Counted from the stretch's first letter, positions 16,233-25,559 are shown. The stretch is 64,000 nt of DNA from Desulfogranum japonicum DSM 18378 (GCF_000429945.1 NZ_AUCV01000035.1:1-64000), one strand, 5' to 3'. Notes: generated by a model not told the origin, from the letters alone. Numbers and translations: made by a program.

Positions 16233-17293
16233 GCTGATTTCACCATCACAATTCTGTAGTGTATGAAAAAGCCGCCAGCAAGCACTGTCAACAGAATCAA
16301 CCCTTCCATGATATTCCCGTATGCTGCTGGCACCTGCAAATCGAGCTGCATGTTTTCCACCCCGACCCTGAGTCCGGCCAGCAGAAAAGAAGTAATGCCG
16401 ATCTGCAGAGGGTTGAGCCGGGCAAGCCATGCCACGACAATGGCCGTATAACCGTAGCCGACCATGATGGAAGGTTGCAGGCGATTGATGGTAGCTGAAG
16501 CTTCGAGAAAGCCTGCCCACCCTGCCAGAGCTCCACTGAGCACCATAACCAGGATAACCAGTCTGTCATAGGGTATCCCCGCGTAACGCGAAGCCCGAAC
16601 ACTATCGCCACAGGCCTTCAACTCAAAGCCTGTTCGGGTGAAGGTGAAAAAAATCCAGAACAATATTCCCAGCACCAGGCAGTGGACAATGCCCCAATGG
16701 ATAGATGAAGTTCCCATGCGGCCAAGTATTGCCTGGTCAGAAAAAGTCTGAGTCATGGGAAACCCGAAGCTGGTAGGATCTTTCCACACCCCGTAGACCA
16801 GATAATCCAGTAACTGTATGGCAATATAATTCATCATCAGGGTTACAATAATTTCATTGGTCCCCAATTTTTGCCGCAACAGTGCGGGGATAAATCCCCA
16901 GGCTCCTCCAGCTGCGCATGCCATGGCAATCATCAACGGCAATAGTATAAAGGCTGGAAGATCGGGAAAACTTAACGCCATCCAGGTTGCGCCCACGGCA
17001 CCCAGGGCAAATTGCCCCTCTGCCCCTATGTTCCATATCTGCAAACGGAATGCAATGGAGACGCCCAGGGAGCAGAGAAAAAGAGGAATAGCTTTGAGCA
17101 GGCAGTCCTCCAGTGCCCAACGGGTACCAAAGCCGCCTTTGAACAATACCAGGATACCCTCCAGGGGAGAAGTTCCCCGAAGCGCAAGAAGTAAGGCGCT
17201 CAGCAACAGTGATAATCCAATTGCCACTAAAAATACAAAACAGGAGCGCCAACCAAGACGCTCCTGCCTTTTTACAACACGGTAACGTTGCAT
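16229..17293 (-). CDS. BMP-family ABC importer, first permease
   Basis: 354 aa membrane protein starting at ATG 17293 (a TTG lies one codon before). Features of YufP/NupP: IWNIGAEGQFALGAVGATW, LRQKLGTNEIIVTLMMNYIA, FELKACGDSVRASRYAGI. It forms the membrane pore with the second permease. The gene overlaps the next by 4 nt and follows the binding protein gene by 25 nt. No strong ribosome site is visible, so translation may be coupled. Confidence 0.86.
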   Translation of the reverse strand: MQRYRVVKRQERLGWRSCFVFLVAIGLSLLLSALLLALRGTSPLEGILVLFKGGFGTRWALEDCLLKAIPLFLCSLGVSIAFRLQIWNIGAEGQFALGAVGATWMALSFPDLPAFILLPLMIAMACAAGGAWGFIPALLRQKLGTNEIIVTLMMNYIAIQLLDYLVYGVWKDPTSFGFPMTQTFSDQAILGRMGTSSIHWGIVHCLVLGILFWIFFTFTRTGFELKACGDSVRASRYAGIPYDRLVILVMVLSGALAGWAGFLEASATINRLQPSIMVGYGYTAIVVAWLARLNPLQIGITSFLLAGLRVGVENMQLDLQVPAAYGNIMEGLILLTVLAGGFFIHYRIVMVKSA

Positions 17294-17318
17294 CAAATCA
17301 ACATATATAGCTGTTTTT

Positions 17319-18380
17319 TTATTTTGTCGTCCCTACCACACCTTGAATAAACCAGGTCATACCGAGCATTTCCTCATCTGTGGCAGTGACGCCTTCAGCC
17401 AGTTTTACGGTTCCTGCCTGATCTTTAATGGGACCGGTAAATACTTTTTCCGTTCCTGCAATAATTTCAGCTTTTTTAGCCGCAACTTTCTGTTTCACGT
17501 CTTCAGGGACCATGGGACCAAACGGTGACAGCCCAACAATATCTTCATCCATACCAGGCCAAGCGGATTCCGCTTTCCAGGTACCGTTCTTTACAGCATT
17601 AACCACCTTGGTGTAATACGGCCCCCAGTTCCATACAGCCGATGTCAGGTGCGCTTTAGGCGCAAAGGTACTCATGTCCGAATTATACCCGATGGAATAC
17701 ACGCCTTTTTCCTCGGCAGCTTCCTGGGGACCGGGAGAGTCCTGATGCTGGGCAATGACATCTGCTCCGGCATCGAGCAGTGATTTTGCAGCCTCTTTTT
17801 CCGTAGCCGGATCATACCAGGTTTTTGTCCATACCACCCGGACAGAGACATCGGGGTTGACCTCCTGGGCACCCAGCGTGAATGCATTGATACCACGTAT
17901 TACTTCTGGAATAGGGAAAGCTGCCACGTACCCAAGAATCTTGGATTTGCTCATGGAACCGGCAACCATACCGGCAAGATATCTGGCCTGGTACATGCGG
18001 CCAAAGTAGTTGCCCATATTGTCGGATTGCTTAAAACCTGAACAATGCATGAACACTGTTTTGGGAAACTGTTTAGATACCTTGAGCATGGGATCCATAT
18101 AACCGAAGCTGGTTCCAAAAATGACATCATACCCTTTACGTGCCATATTCAGGATAACCCGCTCGGAATCAGGCCCTTCCTTGACAGCCTCCACGTAAGA
18201 TGTCTTTACCCCATCCATTGCATCGACAACCAGGCGGCCCTGTTCATGGGCGTATGAGTAACCGGCATCTCCTATGGGAGAAACATATATAAAACCGACA
18301 TTCAGTTCTTTGTCCGCTGCGTGGGCAGTTGTCACTGCCATGGCAGCCAGAAACAGAGCAAACATCTTCATAAATCGCAT
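17319..18380 (-). CDS. BMP-family substrate-binding protein (nucleoside/purine)
   Basis: 353 aa from the ATG at 18380, with AGGAGG 6 nt upstream; signal peptide (MFALFLAAMAVTTAHAAD). The mature part has the BMP family start VGFIYVSPIGDAGYSYAHEQGR, FGTSFGYMDP and YNSDMSTFAPKAHLTSAVW. Bmp proteins such as PnrA/Med bind purine nucleosides. The aromatic and Asp positions here fit a purine-like ligand, supported by the neighbouring gpt gene. The longer frame to 18476 reads into a leader without family similarity. Confidence 0.87.
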   Translation of the reverse strand: MRFMKMFALFLAAMAVTTAHAADKELNVGFIYVSPIGDAGYSYAHEQGRLVVDAMDGVKTSYVEAVKEGPDSERVILNMARKGYDVIFGTSFGYMDPMLKVSKQFPKTVFMHCSGFKQSDNMGNYFGRMYQARYLAGMVAGSMSKSKILGYVAAFPIPEVIRGINAFTLGAQEVNPDVSVRVVWTKTWYDPATEKEAAKSLLDAGADVIAQHQDSPGPQEAAEEKGVYSIGYNSDMSTFAPKAHLTSAVWNWGPYYTKVVNAVKNGTWKAESAWPGMDEDIVGLSPFGPMVPEDVKQKVAAKKAEIIAGTEKVFTGPIKDQAGTVKLAEGVTATDEEMLGMTWFIQGVVGTTK

Positions 18381-18938
18381 GAATAACCTCCTGTTATGGA
18401 ACGTCTGGGGCAATGGGTTTTCTTTATAGTAAATACTTCTTGCAGAAGATATGTACGTACCATGTTTTTTTGTCATGAGAAATGCGTATTAAACGCTCAC
18501 AGCCTCAGTTTATACGTAATCGACATACTGCTGTCAAACGAAAACAGGGTGCTGCTTCTCCAGGGTTGGCTGCCGCAACCTCATCTTACAACCATTCATT
18601 TTTCTGAAAATAATACCAAACTGGAAAAAAACATTTTCGGCCACACTCCCAGGCTGCATGCGGTTTATCCGCCTTTCTCGGAGCAGTTGCCAGAGCCTTA
18701 TATTTTTTTGGCGATAATTATACTGTCATCTCGATGACATACTCCATGGGGTCAGCTCACCAGCAACCCATTTTTCCAGGTGTATCAATTCCAGTTACCA
18801 ACGTGCCAGTGGTCACGCCTAGACATTCTGACAATTCTATGATACGCAAATCATCGTTTTACCCAATCACGTCTATGGTATGCAGCTTTATGGGCAGAAC
18901 AGACATTATTCTAGCTTGAAAGCCAATCATTTTGACAA
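18381..18938. other. Intergenic 558 bp without a convincing gene
   Basis: Between the BMP operon promoter side and the 3' end of the signalling operon. The open frames seen here (18396-18737, 18734-18919) have no ribosome site or protein-like composition. No purine riboswitch core was found upstream of the binding-protein gene when searched by eye, and no tRNA or repeat was seen. Confidence 0.5.
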
Positions 18939-19637
18939 TCAAATATTTTTTGTGGCTTCAACGTCCGGAAACTGGAGAGAGGGAATAGTCAGCACGACCC
19001 TAGCCTCCGCCTGCTTGACAGCGTATTCTGCCTGCAGCAGGGAAAGGGGAAGTTGCAGGATGTCAGGTATAGAAAGTTCGGGAATGCTCTTGCACTCAAG
19101 TTCAAAGGAAATCTCAGCTCCCTGCTCCGTTACAGAGGTATGTATTACTATTGTGTCATCTGCGTTCATTAGATGTAAACAGTGCATGAAAAGGCGATAT
19201 ACAACATGTTGCAGAAGAGACGGGTCATTATAGACGGAACAAGGCTGCTCTGATTGACTAATAACCAATGTCACCTGACTCAGGCGGGCAAAACGTTCCA
19301 GAAAAAGCCCCACCTCTTCAATTACTGTGTGCGGGGAAAAGGATGAAAGAGGTTGATCTGAACGATGTGCGAAACCACTCAACAGGTGCAGTGTACCGGC
19401 TGCGACAACGATTCTCTGCTCTATCATTGCCACGGCCTTCTGCATGCGTGCCTGCACCTGCTCATCCAGGGAATGTCCATGCATGGCGAGTAAGTCTGCT
19501 ATCAATCCACCCGATTCTCTGATTATGCCAAAGTGATTTTTCATTTCATGGGAAAAACCGGCCATCAGCCGACCCAAAGATTCCACCTGCTCTCCTCGAA
19601 GGGTATTCACTGCTTGGGCATCCATATTCAGCCTCAT
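18939..19637 (-). CDS. Degenerate histidine kinase-like protein
   Basis: 232 aa. It has a DHp-type H-box (GRLMAGFSHEMKNHFGIIRE, His at about 30) but the rest is a poor ATPase domain: the N-box Asn is replaced (LFMHCLHLMNA), and no DxGxG or GxGLGL motifs are present. It cannot be expected to phosphorylate itself; it may be a phosphatase, a dimerisation partner or a scaffold for the receiver whose gene overlaps it by 3 nt (TGA/ATG). Last gene of a five-gene signalling operon. Confidence 0.72.
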   Translation of the reverse strand: MRLNMDAQAVNTLRGEQVESLGRLMAGFSHEMKNHFGIIRESGGLIADLLAMHGHSLDEQVQARMQKAVAMIEQRIVVAAGTLHLLSGFAHRSDQPLSSFSPHTVIEEVGLFLERFARLSQVTLVISQSEQPCSVYNDPSLLQHVVYRLFMHCLHLMNADDTIVIHTSVTEQGAEISFELECKSIPELSIPDILQLPLSLLQAEYAVKQAEARVVLTIPSLQFPDVEATKNI

Positions 19638-20011
19638 TCTTTTTTTCGTTGTTCGTGAGCCTGCTCAATTTTTTTCAGCAACTCCCCAAGGTCAACAGGC
19701 TTCATAATATAATCAAATGCTCCTTTTTCCATGGCCTCGATGCCGGCAGCTACCGAACCATGGCCTGTAAGCATGATTACGCCAATATCAGGTCGACTCT
19801 GTTTAATCCTTGATAAGATATCCAGCCCACTCATATCAGGCATTTTCAGATCAAGAATGACAATGTCAGGAGTAAATTCTTCTATCTGCTCCAGACCTTC
19901 CGTTCCGCTATGCGCATCCCGTACATCAATGCCTCTCAGTGCCAGTCTCTGACAGAGAGTGGACGCAAATTCGACTTCATCGTCGATAATCAAAATTTTT
20001 CCATCAATCAT
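19634..20011 (-). CDS. Response regulator, receiver domain only
   Basis: 125 aa from the ATG at 20011 (GAGGTG 6 nt upstream); the longer frame to 20107 overlaps the kinase gene. CheY-like receiver: IIDDE acidic pair, phospho-Asp in DIVILDLKMPDMSGLD, Thr in VIMLTGHGS, Lys in YIMKPVDL. No output domain, so it probably relays phosphate or acts by protein contact. It lies 10 nt after the dCache kinase and overlaps the degenerate kinase gene. Confidence 0.87.
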   Translation of the reverse strand: MIDGKILIIDDEVEFASTLCQRLALRGIDVRDAHSGTEGLEQIEEFTPDIVILDLKMPDMSGLDILSRIKQSRPDIGVIMLTGHGSVAAGIEAMEKGAFDYIMKPVDLGELLKKIEQAHEQRKKE

Positions 20012-20021
20012 ACTGCACACC

Positions 20022-21800
20022 TCACTCCAGCTTATTTCGAATGGGCAAAATAATTTCAAATGCGGTTCCTTTGCCTGGTTCAGAATCCACAGCAATACGT
20101 CCCCCAAGTTTTCTTAAAATGCCATAGGTAATGGACAAGCCCAGCCCTGTTCCCTTTCCAGTTTCCTTTGTGGTGAAAAAGGGATCAAAAATACGGCGGA
20201 CAACTTCCCGGGACATTCCCGGGCCATTGTCCTCCACCTTAATCCAAATCTCCTTCTCCTGGATCATTCCGGTTTTCAAAACAATTTTCCCTCCGGAACC
20301 AATGGCGTCAATGGCATTGTTCACAATATTAAGAAATACCTGCTGTAACTGACCGCGATCACTGTGGATATGTTCTACACTCTCATCGAGCTCAAAAACA
20401 ATATCAATCTGATTATATGTCGCCTCTTTGGCCAGAAAGGCGACCACCTCCTGAAGGAGAAGATTCATATCAAGTTCTTCAATGACGACATCGGTGTGAC
20501 GTGCAAAACCAAGCAGCCTGTGGGTGATGGCTTTACACCGGTCAACACTTTGCTGTACACCTTTCAGTGCCTGCTGCATATCCTGTTTATGTTCAAAATC
20601 TCCTGTCAGGGAAAAATAATCCATAACCAGACCGGTCTTTTGATTAATAATTGACAACGGATTATTTATTTCATGGGCGACACCTGCTGCCAGACGCCCG
20701 ATTGAAGCCAGTTTATTGGCATTTTCAGCCTCAACAAAAAAATGCTGCCGCCGCTTGTCAGATATTCTGATGTGCTCGGTAATACCATTGCTGATATTTA
20801 AAATAACAAACACCATGAGCACAACACATATCAGGATAATGCCGAACAAACGCAACTGAAAAAACAGCCAGTCATCACCATGGAGATAAAGGTCTTTCAC
20901 CAGAACCAGACGCCATGGCGTTGACTGGAGATCAATAGCTGCATGCAGTAACTCCTGCCCATCCGGGGCTTTTACCACAGAGACATCTGTATTTTTCGCC
21001 AGCAGTTCCTGATAATCAACCAGGTTCTCGCTGATATTGTATCTGGTAGCTGCAGCATGCGATGCAAAGATATTTTTCTCACCAATATGACCGTACTTTC
21101 TCGGCTGGGTCTGTATAACTCCTTCTGCATCAATCAGATACACGTCACTCAGGAAACTGGCTGCACCTGTTTCCACATATCGCTGGAGGGTTTTGCCGTC
21201 AATTGTTACCCGCAAGACCCATAATCCCTTATCTCCAGGAAGATTACGGCTTACAGCAAGAACAAAATGGGGTACCTGGCGGAACCCGGAAAAAACATTG
21301 CTGATATATACGCCACGTTGCAGCACCTCCTGGTACCAGGTCTGCCCGGTGTAATCGTTGTTACTCAATTCATAGGGGCCTATATATGATTTTTGACGAC
21401 CACTTGCATCAATCACCTCAATATCTGCAAAATCAGGATATTCGCGCTGCAATCTACTGAACAGGGTTTCCAGATTTTCAGGATCTAACAGTTCCTGATA
21501 GCGATCGTCCGGAGCCACAAATTTAATAACAGACTGAAGTTTGGATACAAAACGTTCTATGGTATTTTGGGACTGCTCAAGATTAAGAATAAGCTGGGTG
21601 AGTTCATTTTTCTGTAACAGATTCTGGTACTGATAATGGGACAGGACAGAGATAATGATCAACGGAATCATCGCCACCCCAAGCAAAATAATGAACAATC
21701 CCTTTGAAAAATACCTGTAGCTCGTTTCAAGATCAGCGCTATTTTCTATTTGTTCGTTTGTTGAAGGCAATAATTTGGAAATCCACCGGGATTGTTTCAT
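20022..21800 (-). CDS. Membrane sensor histidine kinase (dCache-HisKA-HATPase)
   Basis: 592 aa. Two membrane helices (about 32-55 and 313-338) flank a large extracytoplasmic dCache-type sensor domain (about 56-310; WYQEVLQRGVYISNVFSG, then LRVTIDG). Cytoplasmic HisKA has phospho-His in LAAGVAHEINNPLSIINQ; the catalytic domain has the N-box NIVNNAIDAIG, G1 DNGPGM and G2 GTGLGLSIT. It senses a small molecule outside the cytoplasm. It overlaps the NifX-like gene by 4 nt and is followed by its likely receiver. Confidence 0.9.
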   Translation of the reverse strand: MKQSRWISKLLPSTNEQIENSADLETSYRYFSKGLFIILLGVAMIPLIIISVLSHYQYQNLLQKNELTQLILNLEQSQNTIERFVSKLQSVIKFVAPDDRYQELLDPENLETLFSRLQREYPDFADIEVIDASGRQKSYIGPYELSNNDYTGQTWYQEVLQRGVYISNVFSGFRQVPHFVLAVSRNLPGDKGLWVLRVTIDGKTLQRYVETGAASFLSDVYLIDAEGVIQTQPRKYGHIGEKNIFASHAAATRYNISENLVDYQELLAKNTDVSVVKAPDGQELLHAAIDLQSTPWRLVLVKDLYLHGDDWLFFQLRLFGIILICVVLMVFVILNISNGITEHIRISDKRRQHFFVEAENANKLASIGRLAAGVAHEINNPLSIINQKTGLVMDYFSLTGDFEHKQDMQQALKGVQQSVDRCKAITHRLLGFARHTDVVIEELDMNLLLQEVVAFLAKEATYNQIDIVFELDESVEHIHSDRGQLQQVFLNIVNNAIDAIGSGGKIVLKTGMIQEKEIWIKVEDNGPGMSREVVRRIFDPFFTTKETGKGTGLGLSITYGILRKLGGRIAVDSEPGKGTAFEIILPIRNKLE

Positions 21801-22150
21801 GTCGTCTCCCTCCGGCTCTGTCCTTCTTCAAAAACCGTATGCGAGGACAATGTTCCATCAACAGCCTCCTGCAACACCTTATCATGGGGCCCTATTATAC
21901 CGTCAATGACCAGGATTCCCTTCCAGGTCAGGAATTGGTAATGCTGCTCTTCGATCCCTCCACAAACAAGAATGGATACATTTTCCTTTAAAGCCAGGTC
22001 ACAGATTACCTCGGCAGACATGTGGTCAAGGATAATCGAGCGCGGTTCATCGAGCAGTTGCCGATCATAACACGTGGCAATGATTGCTTCTGCACACAGG
22101 TCAAACCTTGGAGACACATAATCTCCACGTATGGTTATCAGAATCTTCAT
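21797..22150 (-). CDS. NifX/NifB-type dinitrogenase iron-molybdenum cofactor domain protein
   Basis: 117 aa. Begins MKILITIRGDYVSPRFDLC and has LALKENVSILVCGGIEEQHYQFL, matching the small Nif-FeMo-Co domain seen in NifX, NifY and stand-alone proteins of anaerobes. In nitrogen fixation it carries iron-sulfur or FeMo precursors; stand-alone relatives have no settled function. Here it sits inside a signalling operon, sharing 4 nt with the sensor kinase gene, which points to a regulatory or metal-sensing role rather than nitrogenase assembly. Confidence 0.82.
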   Translation of the reverse strand: MKILITIRGDYVSPRFDLCAEAIIATCYDRQLLDEPRSIILDHMSAEVICDLALKENVSILVCGGIEEQHYQFLTWKGILVIDGIIGPHDKVLQEAVDGTLSSHTVFEEGQSRRETT

Positions 22151-22166
22151 AGCAGACTGTATCCTG

Positions 22167-23549
22167 TCAGATCAGATTGTATTTTTTCATTTTTCTCCAC
22201 AGGGTCGTTCTTCCCCAGCCAAGAGCACTTGCAGCTTTGCTCCGATTTCCGCTGGTTTCCTGCATAACCTCGAGAATACGATTTCGTTCCATTTCCGCCC
22301 ACCCTTTATGAGCCTGAGTTTCGGTGACATCAACGGGTTGTGCAGATTGCTTAACGCCCTCAGATGCAGAACGCATCGTTTCAACAGGATGAAGTACATA
22401 GGGAGGTAGGTCCTTCACGCTGACCTTTTCTTTGCGACAGACATTCACTGCATACTCTGTAATATTGCGCAGTTCCCGCACATTTCCGGGAAAAGGATAT
22501 GTCCCCAGAACATCCAGAGTTTTTTTCGTAAACCCATTAATTTGTTTGCCCAACCCGGAAGCAAACAATCTCAGGAAATAATCAAATAACAGCCCGACAT
22601 CACCTTCCCTTTCTCTGAGTGGCGGGATATGCAGATGCAGCACGTTGAGTCGGTAAAAAAGGTCTTCACGAAACCTTCCAACCCGTACTTCTTCGCGCAA
22701 CGATCTGTGAGTAGCAGCTATGACGCGCACATCTACCCGTACTTTCTTACCGCTCCCCACCGGATAAAACTCATGATCATCCAGCACGGAGAGCAGTTTT
22801 ACCTGCAGAGGCAACGACAGATCGCCAATTTCCGTCAAAAAGATCGTCCCCCGATCGGCCAGTCGAAACATGCCAAGATTATCTTTTACTGCGCCGGTAA
22901 ATGCCCCTTTCACATGTCCAAAAAGTTCTGATTCCAACAAAGCCTCTGGCAAGGCTCCGCAATTCACCTTGATAAATGCCTGCCGAGCCCGGGGAGACGA
23001 CTTGTGTAACTGTTCTGCAATCTTATCCTTACCGGTTCCTGTTTCTCCGGTAATCAATACCGAAGCATCTGTTCTGGCCAGCACGGACATCATCTGGAAA
23101 ACCTCATCCATCTGCGGACTATGTCCAAGGATCTCCCCCCTGTAATCATCACCATCATAGGCAGCTCTCGCCTCATGCAGGGCAGACATATCCTCTACAA
23201 CAAATACAAGCCCCATGACAGATCCACTTTCATCATGAAGACGGGATATCGTGCAATGGATTGGAATTTTAGACCTGTTGTTGTTGATCAGGTTGCCATC
23301 CATGGAAACCGATTCACCGGTCTCCAGAACAGAGCGGCAAACCTGGTCATTGGCTGCAAGATTGGTCCGGAGAACGAAATCAGCTAATACCCCACGGACC
23401 TCATGGGTTGAATAGCCTGTCATGGCCTCAAGAAATCGATTCATTCCAACAATACGCAGATTTATGTCAAGCAGAGCAATACCGTGCGGAATCGCGCTAA
23501 GCAGTTCCGCTACGATAGCATGATTATGAAGCAGGGAAGCTTGTTTCAT
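22167..23549 (-). CDS. Sigma-54-dependent activator, PAS-AAA+-Fis
   Basis: 460 aa. PAS domain at about 10-115 (LLDINLRIVGMNRFLEAMTG), sigma-54 interaction AAA+ domain with Walker A GETGTGKD, the GAFTGA loop (KGAFTGAVKD) and NVRELRN, and a C-terminal Fis helix-turn-helix (GNRSKAASALGWGRTTLWRK). It has no receiver domain, so its control is by the PAS ligand or a protein partner. AGGAG precedes the ATG. First gene of the operon. A candidate for the GTTTC sites upstream of the fusion gene at 28479-29696, but that is inference. Confidence 0.9.
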   Translation of the reverse strand: MKQASLLHNHAIVAELLSAIPHGIALLDINLRIVGMNRFLEAMTGYSTHEVRGVLADFVLRTNLAANDQVCRSVLETGESVSMDGNLINNNRSKIPIHCTISRLHDESGSVMGLVFVVEDMSALHEARAAYDGDDYRGEILGHSPQMDEVFQMMSVLARTDASVLITGETGTGKDKIAEQLHKSSPRARQAFIKVNCGALPEALLESELFGHVKGAFTGAVKDNLGMFRLADRGTIFLTEIGDLSLPLQVKLLSVLDDHEFYPVGSGKKVRVDVRVIAATHRSLREEVRVGRFREDLFYRLNVLHLHIPPLREREGDVGLLFDYFLRLFASGLGKQINGFTKKTLDVLGTYPFPGNVRELRNITEYAVNVCRKEKVSVKDLPPYVLHPVETMRSASEGVKQSAQPVDVTETQAHKGWAEMERNRILEVMQETSGNRSKAASALGWGRTTLWRKMKKYNLI

Positions 23550-23607
23550 GGGAAGAATCTCCTGATGGTCTACTGGGGATGCTTTTTTAAAGTGAATAGA
23601 AACACTT

Positions 23608-23782
23608 CCTTATTTGTAACGACTCATAAAGGAAAAGGATAAAATTGAAACTTCCCTGTATTTATAACTGGTTACAGGGTGCCTGAAATTTTTGCAATCA
23701 GGCTGGAGCAGCGTATTGGATCATACGTAAGCCAGGCTGATCGCGGAAAGATCAGGTGCACTGTGAGCAGTTACCCTTATTT
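23608..23782. mobile_element. MITE family A, copy 1, with perfect 8-bp target duplication
   Basis: Element body 23616-23774 (159 bp). Left end GTAACGACTCATAAAG; right end CTGTGAGCAGTTAC, the inverse of GTAACTGCTCACAG. The flanking octamer CCTTATTT is duplicated exactly (23608-23615 and 23775-23782). The interior holds an imperfect palindrome (CATACGTAAGCCAGGCTGAT region). No coding content. Other copies lie at 44318, 46050, 53723 and 60165. GTAA ends with an 8-bp duplication fit the IS66 family. It sits upstream of the sigma-54 activator gene. Confidence 0.85.
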
Positions 23783-23880
23783 CTCCATATCCGTTCCGCA
23801 GGTTTCCGGCAAGCACTCTTTCCCCTGAGCACCTTGAAAAATCAGTATGTTGTCCATCTTCATTCATATCGAAAGTACGG

Positions 23881-23911
23881 ATTGGATAGTTTATTTTTTC
23901 CGTGACCCTCA
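23881..23911. repeat. Family B terminal motif, fragment
   Basis: ATTGGATAGTTTATTTTTTC followed by CGTGACCCTCA closely matches the 30-bp terminal repeat of the complete family B element at 50371-50538 and the copy at 60138-60166. Only the end is present. It directly precedes the hairpin 23915-23954 downstream of the NhaD gene. Confidence 0.55.
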
Positions 23912-23914
23912 GTA

Positions 23915-23954
23915 ATGATACCGGACATAGAGAACCGCTTATGCCCGGTATCAT
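23915..23954 (-). terminator. Hairpin downstream of nhaD
   Basis: ATGATACCGG and CCGGTATCAT form a perfect 10-bp stem (23915-23924 with 23945-23954), 33 bp after the NhaD stop codon. A run of T follows only after the family B motif, so it may be a terminator or an RNA 3' end-stabilising hairpin. Confidence 0.5.
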
Positions 23955-23987
23955 GAAGCTGCAGCTGGATATGGTCGAGACAATCCC

Positions 23988-25433
23988 TTACAGGGCAACG
24001 CCATCAAAAAAATGACGGTTAACCAGCAGATGCACTCCAATACTTGCAGCATACCCCAACGCAATGGCAGGCAACCAGCGAAGATGACCAAAAAAAGTAT
24101 ACATGCCCCTGGCCTGTCCCATAAGCGCCACACCAGCCGCGGAACCAATAGATAACAGGCTCCCGCCAACCCCCGCTGTCAGGGTAACCAGCAGCCAGTG
24201 TCCCATGGACATATCCGGATTCATGGTCAAGACAGCAAACATAACCGGTATATTGTCCACCAGGGCCGAAAGTATTCCCACCATGACATTGGCAGCCGTT
24301 GGACCCCAATCCACATACATTACCTGGGAAACTATGGCCAGGTAGCCGATGAAGCCCAAACCACCGACACAAAGAATAACACCATAAAAGAACATCAGGG
24401 TGTCCCATTCAGCCCGGGCAACTTTTTTAAATACGTCAAATGCGACTGTATCGCCGATACGCTCATCTGCTTTTTCCGGATCATAATCCGGAGCACTGGG
24501 AGAATTCTTGTGGGTTTTTTTCAGGTAAAAACCATAAAATTTAAGATAGGCAAGCCCTGTCATCATTCCCATCATTGGCGGCAAATGTAAAAAATTATGG
24601 AAACTTACAGCTGTCGCAATGGTCAGAAGAAAGAGGATCATTATCGCCACTGCACCCCGTTTCATAGCCTGCGCAGTCTCACAGGCTGCAGGCTTGAGAT
24701 TCGGGATGGCAAAATGCATGATTGCAGCCGGCACAATCCAGTTTACCAAAGAAGGAATAAACAGGTGAAAAAACGTCCAGAAATCAACAACACCCTTTTG
24801 CCAGACCATCAGGGTTGTGATATCTCCGAATGGACTGAAAGCTCCACCGGCGTTAGCCGCAACAACGATATTGATACAAGAGAGGCTGACGAACCGGGCA
24901 TTATCACGACCTATGGCCATCACGACCGCACACATGAGCAGAGCGGTTGTCAGATTATCTGCTATTGGAGAAATACAAAAGGCAAGTCCGCCAGTCACCC
25001 AGAACAATTTTCGAAATGAAAATCCTGCGCACACGAGCCTGTCTCTGAGGGCAGAAAATACCTGTCGCTCTTCCATGGCATTGATATAGGTCATCGCTAC
25101 AAGCAAAAAGAGAAACAACTCTGCATACTCTAAAATGTTATGCCTGACCGCCGTTTCCGCCGCATGGGAAAACCCGTTGCTTGCGTATACCCAGGCAATT
25201 ATCCCCCATATCAGGCCTGCGGCGAGCAATACGGGCTTTGATTTTCGCATATGGGTATATTCTTCTGCGATAACAAAGCCATAGGCTGCTATAAAAATAA
25301 ACAAACAGGTGTAACCAACCCACCCGGAAGTAAGATTAATATGGGCTTCCGTTGATGCGGCCCAGAGATTTGAACATCCGAAAATCAGCACGTTAACTAA
25401 CAACAAGGGCATTGCCCTAAAAACAGCAGTCAC
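23988..25433 (-). CDS. nhaD: Na+/H+ antiporter, NhaD family
   Basis: 481 aa. The start GTG at 25433 is chosen because GGAGG lies 7 nt before it; upstream ATGs give non-family leaders. The N-terminus looks like a signal-type helix. About 12 membrane segments. NhaD features: LEYAELFLFLLVAMTYINAMEER, SPIADNLTTALLMCAVV, NAGGAFSPFGDITTLMVW, LSALVDNIPVMFAVLTM and SIGSAAGVALMG. It exports Na+ (or Li+) for protons. It probably belongs with the SLC13 symporter upstream, together cycling sodium; the hairpin 25560-25591 separates them. Confidence 0.9.
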   Translation of the reverse strand: MTAVFRAMPLLLVNVLIFGCSNLWAASTEAHINLTSGWVGYTCLFIFIAAYGFVIAEEYTHMRKSKPVLLAAGLIWGIIAWVYASNGFSHAAETAVRHNILEYAELFLFLLVAMTYINAMEERQVFSALRDRLVCAGFSFRKLFWVTGGLAFCISPIADNLTTALLMCAVVMAIGRDNARFVSLSCINIVVAANAGGAFSPFGDITTLMVWQKGVVDFWTFFHLFIPSLVNWIVPAAIMHFAIPNLKPAACETAQAMKRGAVAIMILFLLTIATAVSFHNFLHLPPMMGMMTGLAYLKFYGFYLKKTHKNSPSAPDYDPEKADERIGDTVAFDVFKKVARAEWDTLMFFYGVILCVGGLGFIGYLAIVSQVMYVDWGPTAANVMVGILSALVDNIPVMFAVLTMNPDMSMGHWLLVTLTAGVGGSLLSIGSAAGVALMGQARGMYTFFGHLRWLPAIALGYAASIGVHLLVNRHFFDGVAL

Positions 25434-25559
25434 AGGAAAACCTCCTTTTATCATCAGGTTATATCTTAAATTCAGGCCATTGCAGTAGATATGAGGCACC
25501 GGACATGCTACTTGTTCCAGGTAATCTCAAAAAACAGGTTCCACACTCCAGTGCATTCA

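Noticed and set aside
18381-18520. Possible purine riboswitch before the BMP operon
   Set aside because: Expected because of gpt, but no conserved three-way core could be found by eye on the reverse strand.
23721-23954. 77-residue reverse open frame
   Set aside because: Runs through a hairpin, the family B motif and into MITE copy A1; no ribosome site, no domain.
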